From Tetracentron sinense (Eukaryota; Streptophyta; Magnoliopsida; Trochodendrales; Trochodendraceae): a stretch of 64,000 bases of DNA. Both the position numbers and the translations under genes were made by a program. This document shows positions 59,475 to 64,000 of the stretch, one piece after another. Position 1 is the first letter of the stretch, and every line of letters starts with the position of its first letter. The stretch spans positions 7,216,047-7,280,046 of the forward strand of contig CM026570.1 of NCBI GenBank assembly GCA_015143295.1, read 5' to 3'. The notes under the pieces are model-generated. The model was not told the DNA's origin and did no database searches. It was given only the letters and a program-made list of their open reading frames with translations.

Positions 59475-59664
59475 TTAATGGAGTAAGTGGAGAGATTGAT
59501 GTTTTAATGGAGGAGATGAAACGTATTTGGAGAGAGAGAGAGAGAGGAGGCCAACCTGGATGGGAGTTAATGGAGTTAGTGGAGAGATTGATGTTTTAAT
59601 GGAAGAGATGAAACGTATTTGGAGAGAGAGAGAGAGAGGAGGGGAGGCCAACCGGGATGGGAGT
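59475..59664. repeat. 93-bp tandem duplication inside the Helitron
   Basis: Two units starting TTAATGGAGT(A/T)AGTGG each contain GAGATTGATGTTTTAATGGA and AACGTATTTGG plus a (GA)n tract and AGGCCAACC. They differ at a handful of positions and in the GA-tract length. Confidence 0.85.
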
Positions 59665-60474
59665 TTAACAAATGGATTTTGGATTGAGGAAAATTAATGG
59701 AGGACAGAGAGGGTTCAAAGAGATAACACTTATTGTGACAGATAGCAAAATTTGGAGAGGGAAGAGAGTATGTACAAAACCTCGGATTGTCTCTTACGAA
59801 GCCAAAGAGGGCTTGTCTTGAGGTTCCATAGAATAGGTGACAAGTGGTGGAGAAGTCAAAATCATGGGCCATGATTTTGACTTCTTCACACATATTAAGA
59901 CACGTGGCGATAAGTGTATGAAATTAAGGGGGAGAGATATCAAATAGGGAGAAGTCAAAATCAGGAGAGAAAATGGAATGACTTCTCACCATTTTTTGGC
60001 CAACTGTCGCACAATGGTTGGAACCCCGAGACCAGTTTCACTTCGCTAGAGACAATCCAAGGCCTGTACAAAGAGGTTTTTTTTTCTCACAAATAGAATT
60101 TAATAAGTAATGAATAGTACAGATGTGGCATCAAAAATAGAAAAGGGAGATCAAAGAGGGATGCTCCGTTGGCATCCCTATTTCTATAATATATAGTATA
60201 GATGCATATTAGCATCATATTATCTTATAATTAATGATCGAACGAGAAATATGGGCGGAATCTCATGCGAGTCATATGTTTAGAAAATGACGTGGAAAGA
60301 TTAGTTGGATCATTCAAGGCATTGGTACCCGCCAATCCAACAACCATGACGAATGCCCAACAACATGATCCTAATTATCTGATTGAATGACTTTTATGTG
60401 TAGTCAATACCCAAAAGAAGATGACTGATCTATAGATTATAAGAACATTGCAGCCCTATGAATATATATAGAGT

Positions 60475-61800
60475 AGCATTTTAATGAGCCATATATATAA
60501 AATGAAGCCATATATGCTCATTGAAGCTTGTAATGAGCGGTCCCTAATAATGTGACACATGATAAGTTGTTTAAGAATTTAACCATTGGATGTCAAGATG
60601 GGTTACTTGTGAGATACGTGGTAAAAAATTAGCTCGATCGGACATTTATAGACCATCCGATCGAAGAAGGGAAAATCAGTCATTTTTATATCCTAGGTAA
60701 GATCTAGTGAACCTTAAGGTGTTAATGATACAAATTAGGGTCTAATCAGACAGTCTAAACATGTCCAATTAGACTAATTTTTTTTTACACGAGTCTCCAA
60801 TGAACCCAACTTAACATCTAACGGTCGAATTCAAAAAAATATGTCATGTGTCATCTTTCTAAAGAGACTTCTCATTACAAGCTTCAAGCTTCAATGAGCA
60901 TGATTCAATAGTACGCTTCCCTATATATATATAATATGTATTAAGTAACATTTTAGTAAGTTATGCTCATTAAAGCCTTAAATTACCTGTCCTGATAAGG
61001 TAATAAGTTGTTTCGGAATCTGATCGTTGAATGTCAATGAATTGCCTGAGAGAGGCATGACAAAAATTCAGCTCGATCGAACATTTATAAACCGTCCGAT
61101 TGAAGATGGAAAAATCAGTAATTTCTATATTCTAGGTAGGGTCTAGTGAACCCAAGGAGGTTAATACTAAGAAACTGTGATCTAATCAAACAATCTAAAT
61201 ATGTTCGACCAGGCTGATTTTTGACACATGTCTCCTAATGGACCTACGTACCTTATGTTTGAAAGTTGTCATGAATTCTACCCGTAGGATTCATGATAAC
61301 TCATTGACGACCCAAATGACCCGATTAATGGGTAATATTTGGGTTTTCTAAAATTTTGACTTGATTAATGGCTCAACCCGTTTTGAGTATTTTACCCATA
61401 TTGTCTATTATGTTGTAATCCTAAATATATAAAATATTTTAGGGTTTATTTCAAAAGGGTGGAGAGAGAACCATAAACTGTGTGTAAAAGGAAAAAGGGT
61501 TTCCAAGTGATTGTTTTGTAGAAATTTCATTGTTGAATAGTAGAATTGATCATCGATGCCTGTGGGCGTAGGCTTCTTGTCAAACCATGTAATTCATGTC
61601 TTTCTTGTGGTTTGTTTTTGCTTCCATTCCTTTTGCTTGTTTACTGTTTTAGATTTGCAAGCTTTCGTACAATACCTTAAAATCCAATGTCCAATTCAAA
61701 AAAAAAAAAAACTGAGATGTATCATCTTCCTAAAGTGACCGCTCAATTTGAGCGTTAATGAGCATCGCTCAATAGTATATCTCTACGGTAGGTATATATA
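60475..61800. repeat. Tandem pair of ~450-bp repeats, second copy split by an LTR
   Basis: Copy 1 (about 60475-60925) and copy 2 (about 60945-61250 continuing at 61680-61790) share, in order, ATAAGTTGTTT, AGCTCGATCG, GGTCTAGTGAACC-like blocks, the TCTAATCA..CAGTCTAAA block and TGAGCAT.RYTCAATAGTA. Their AATGAGC termini hint at an inverted-repeat element, but I could not define its ends. Confidence 0.6.
61256..61672 (+). mobile_element. Solo Copia-type LTR (about 417 bp)
   Basis: It runs from TGTTTGAAAG to CTTTCGTACAA and is flanked by TACCTTA on both sides (61249-61255 and 61673-61679). The TSD is normally 5 bp, so the exact ends may shift by one or two bases. It contains TGTGGGCGTAGGCTTCTTG..AAACCATGTAAT, the Copia LTR hallmark. 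Removing it restores continuity of the ~450-bp repeat it interrupts. Confidence 0.7.
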
Positions 61801-62083
61801 TATACATCAGCATATCTTGAACCATTGAAAGAACACACCTACCCTAATTTCCCTACTTTTATTTCACTGTAAAGAAAGAAAAAGAGATACTCAAACCTTA
61901 GAGTGGAAATGAAGGCCACATTTCGAAGAGTGAAAGCAAACTCATACCATTTTACGTACAAGCAAGCCCTTCCTAGTCCCTGCCCATCTCTCTCTATAAG
62001 TACCAAAAAAATGTTACAAGACCCATAAACCAAAACACCCATAACAGTCACTTATTTGAAGATCAAAACCAAAAAGATCCCAA

Positions 62084-62665
62084 ATGGCTGGAACCAACAA
62101 GTCTTCTACAAAATCTGGTAGAAGCATTCAAGAATCAATATCAGACAAGACACTCACAGGAGTAGGTAACCTCATTAAGCTTCTCCCCACTGGGACTGTC
62201 TTCTTGTTCCAGTTCCTCAATCCTGTTCTAACCAACAATGGCCATTGTCACACCATTAACAAGTATTTATCCGGAATTCTTCTCGGCGTTTGCGGCTTCT
62301 CTTGTTGTTTCTCTTCTTTTACGGACAGTTATACTGGCAGCGATGGAATGACTCACTATGGGGTAGCAACCACAAAAGGACTTTGGCCCTCGCCAGAGGC
62401 GGGCTCGGTGAGATTATCGGGGTACAAGCTTCGAATAGGAGATTTTGTTCATGCTTTCTTCTCCTTGATTGTATTCATCACGGTCGCTCTCTTGGATTCC
62501 AACACGGTGGAGTGCTTCTATCCGTCTTTTGAGTCTAACCAGAAGATGTTGCTTATGGTATTGCCTCCCATTGTTGGTGCAGTCTCAAGCTCGATGTTCA
62601 TGACATTCCCTAACAAGCGTCATGGCATTGGGTATCCTCCAAGCCAGGCCTCAGAGGAGTCCTAG
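62084..62665 (+). CDS. DUF679/DMP family membrane protein
   Basis: An intact single-exon 193-aa protein of the plant-specific DUF679 membrane protein (DMP) family. These are small four-helix proteins of the tonoplast and ER, linked to senescence and membrane remodelling; the distinct DMP8/9 branch acts in fertilisation. The short hydrophilic N terminus leads into [20 protein letters not shown] (24-43). Predicted helices are about 35-51, 61-79, 119-137 and 155-175. Family blocks [12 protein letters not shown] (51-62), FTDSY (79-83), [13 protein letters not shown] (114-126), [16 protein letters not shown] (136-151) and [11 protein letters not shown] (175-185) are all present. It resembles the DMP1-5 type, not DMP8/9, because the long basic N terminus of the latter is missing. 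The start codon is the first ATG of the open frame and fits the family length. Confidence 0.93.
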   Translation: MAGTNKSSTKSGRSIQESISDKTLTGVGNLIKLLPTGTVFLFQFLNPVLTNNGHCHTINKYLSGILLGVCGFSCCFSSFTDSYTGSDGMTHYGVATTKGLWPSPEAGSVRLSGYKLRIGDFVHAFFSLIVFITVALLDSNTVECFYPSFESNQKMLLMVLPPIVGAVSSSMFMTFPNKRHGIGYPPSQASEES

Positions 62666-62809
62666 TTTGGCTTATATATATACCATTCCCTTATGAAAAT
62701 GACTAAATGGTTGCCTATTTGTATCCTCATAGCTATCCTCCAAGCCAGGACTTACAGCAGTCCTGGTCTGGTTGATATACATACCCTTATGTAAGTGACT
62801 AAATGGTTC
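62633..62809 (+). repeat. Tandem duplication of the DMP gene 3' end
   Basis: Unit 1 (62633-62712) covers the last ten codons, the stop and part of the 3' UTR. Unit 2 (62734-62809) repeats TATCCTCCAAGCCAGG, CAGTCCTGGT and GACTAAATGGTT. The second unit lies after the stop codon and is untranslated. Confidence 0.75.
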
Positions 62810-63182
62810 TCTCTCTCTCTCCTATGAGAATTTGTGATATGTATAAAAAAAGAAGAGGGAAGGCAGGATATATGCCATTTCCCTTGGATATATGTTTATG
62901 TTAAGTAATAAATGTTTGTGTTAAGTAGTGATTCATGACTTCATGATATCTTCCTTTCAATGACTAATATGTAGCAAATATTATACCATAAGTATGGTCT
63001 ATAAACAGACCACCAGACACGTGGCTAAATGCAGTGGTTGTGATTATAGTACCATCCCATCATTCCCACAACACTACATGATAGGCTGCTAATAACCATC
63101 TGATCTGCACACTCTCTTTAATTTGGACCATTTGGGTAGGGAAGTTCTTAAGGGGGGGGGGATCTAGTAGTGGGTCTGATCC

Positions 63183-63298
63183 GGCCAAGACCACACCGAT
63201 ACCGTGCTTGTGATGCACGGATGTCAAAATTTCATTAAATCCGTTTTTGAAATTTTAAGATCCGTGCATCACATGCACGGTCTAGGTGTGTCTCGGCC
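63183..63298. mobile_element. Hairpin MITE (116 bp)
   Basis: The left arm, GGCCAAGACCACACC..ACCGTGC, and the reverse-complemented right arm, GGCCGAGACACACC..ACCGTGC, continue through TGTGATGCACGGAT and AAAATTTCA, leaving almost no loop. No target-site duplication was found. The remaining DNA to 64000 shows no gene. Confidence 0.65.
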
Positions 63299-64000
63299 CT
63301 TTATGTTTCCACTTGCATTTTCCAAAAAATTATTAAAGGATCATGAAGGTAATAGATGGAATCTAATCACAGGCTGACAGTTGGCAAAGATATGAGATGA
63401 TTAGTGAGGATCAGAACCATTTGAGAGAGATGAAAAGGGGTTGGTGGGTCCAAAAGCTTGAATTGAGTATGGGTAGCCTTGAAGGTCAGGAAGTTGTTAT
63501 TCAACCAAATCAGGTTATAAAAGCTAAATGATCAATCATGTTCACTTACTGGTGTATATACACTAGTATGGCCGGGGGGGGTTGATGCAGTCACTTGGTA
63601 GCACCCACGTATGTGGGGCACAACTGAGGGTCTCAGACGATTCGTTTGTCTAGGCTATTGTGAAATATGAATTTAATTGACCCTTCTCATCAGTATTCGT
63701 GGCTTTTGAGATGGGTGGTTGGTTGGTCCCTGCATCGGAGGGCCTAGAAAGATTGTAGAAGATGCCTACATCAATATATGAATGACCAAACAGATGGTCG
63801 AAAGGCCATATCTTGTAGGTGAATCCCCACTGAGGAGATCTACAATGGCAAAAAAAATTTAACTGGATTAGATGGTAGTAAGCATTTGATTAATAGACTG
63901 TTGTATCTTTTGTCCTTGATTTGCGACTTTTGACTATGGTTAGAATCATTGGATCAATCCAATTTTAGGGTCATCGGCGCCTAAGAGGTGAACCGAACAA

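Larger units (their letters stand above)
57892..60202 (-). mobile_element. Helitron (2.3 kb) with captured gene fragment
   Basis: On the minus strand the 5' end is A|TCTATACTATATATTATAG (60202). The 3' end is a perfect hairpin, CCCGTGC-TTC-GCACGGG, followed by GTATTTA and CTAG|T (57892). The insertion is between A and T with no target duplication. No Rep/helicase is encoded, so it is non-autonomous. The interior holds a phosphatase-like exon fragment (58981-59130), (GA)n tracts and a 93-bp tandem duplication. A foldback MITE fragment at 58310-58460 may be nested inside. Confidence 0.78.

Noticed and set aside
59576-59893. 105-codon minus-strand frame in the Helitron
   Set aside because: It runs through a (GA)n tract and part of a tandem duplication and shows no conserved domain.

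Overview
This is nuclear DNA from a flowering plant, probably a non-grass angiosperm (eudicot-like). The evidence is many-exon genes with GT-AG introns from about 80 bp to over 6 kb, plant-only protein families, and intergenic DNA full of plant transposon relics: Helitrons, hAT and Mutator-type MITEs, tRNA-derived SINEs, L1-type LINEs, solo LTRs and a TRIM. The species cannot be fixed from the sequence. There is no CRISPR array, operon, rRNA or intact tRNA gene.

Genes, left to right: (1) exon 1 of an ATG18g/h-type autophagy gene (minus, 4143-4316); the rest lies off the left edge behind an intron of more than 4.1 kb holding a dead LINE. (2) An RBK1/RBK2-type ROP-binding receptor-like cytoplasmic kinase (minus, 11324-14954, 9 exons, 486 aa), whose last intron seems to start with GC. 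(3) A homologue of the Arabidopsis coiled-coil protein At4g15545 (minus, 18669-26029, 9 exons, 346 aa), with two TE-expanded introns. (4) An ERD6-like 16-type monosaccharide transporter (plus, 30559-41348, 18 exons, 473 aa), with a 6.1-kb intron 2 packed with nested elements. (5) A single-exon 175-aa protein (plus, 51806-52333) with an EDC1/PNRC-like YAG plus proline-rich motif. (6) A single-exon DUF679/DMP membrane protein (plus, 62084-62665, 193 aa). All exon joins were made by eye from splice sites, reading frame and family similarity, and every frame closes. The genes are unrelated in function; no pathway cluster is evident.

Intergenic and intronic space: foldback MITEs whose arms carry a GGTTAAGATTCACTCACC-like core recur at more than ten places. 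A three-LTR TRIM (42380-44789, TSD CCCAT) is interrupted by a GC-rich hAT-type element with a perfect 8-bp TSD. Two minus-strand Helitrons have textbook ends (47434-47916 and 57892-60202); the larger holds a piece resembling an inositol polyphosphate 5-phosphatase exon. Solo-LTR candidates with target-site duplications lie at 19203-19777, 32739-34804, 55563-57177 and 61256-61672. Three SINEs have recognisable TSDs.

I found no convincing evidence of a wholly new multi-gene system. The most informative observations are the Helitron gene capture, the nested TRIM/hAT structure, the candidate GC-AG intron and the decapping-motif protein.
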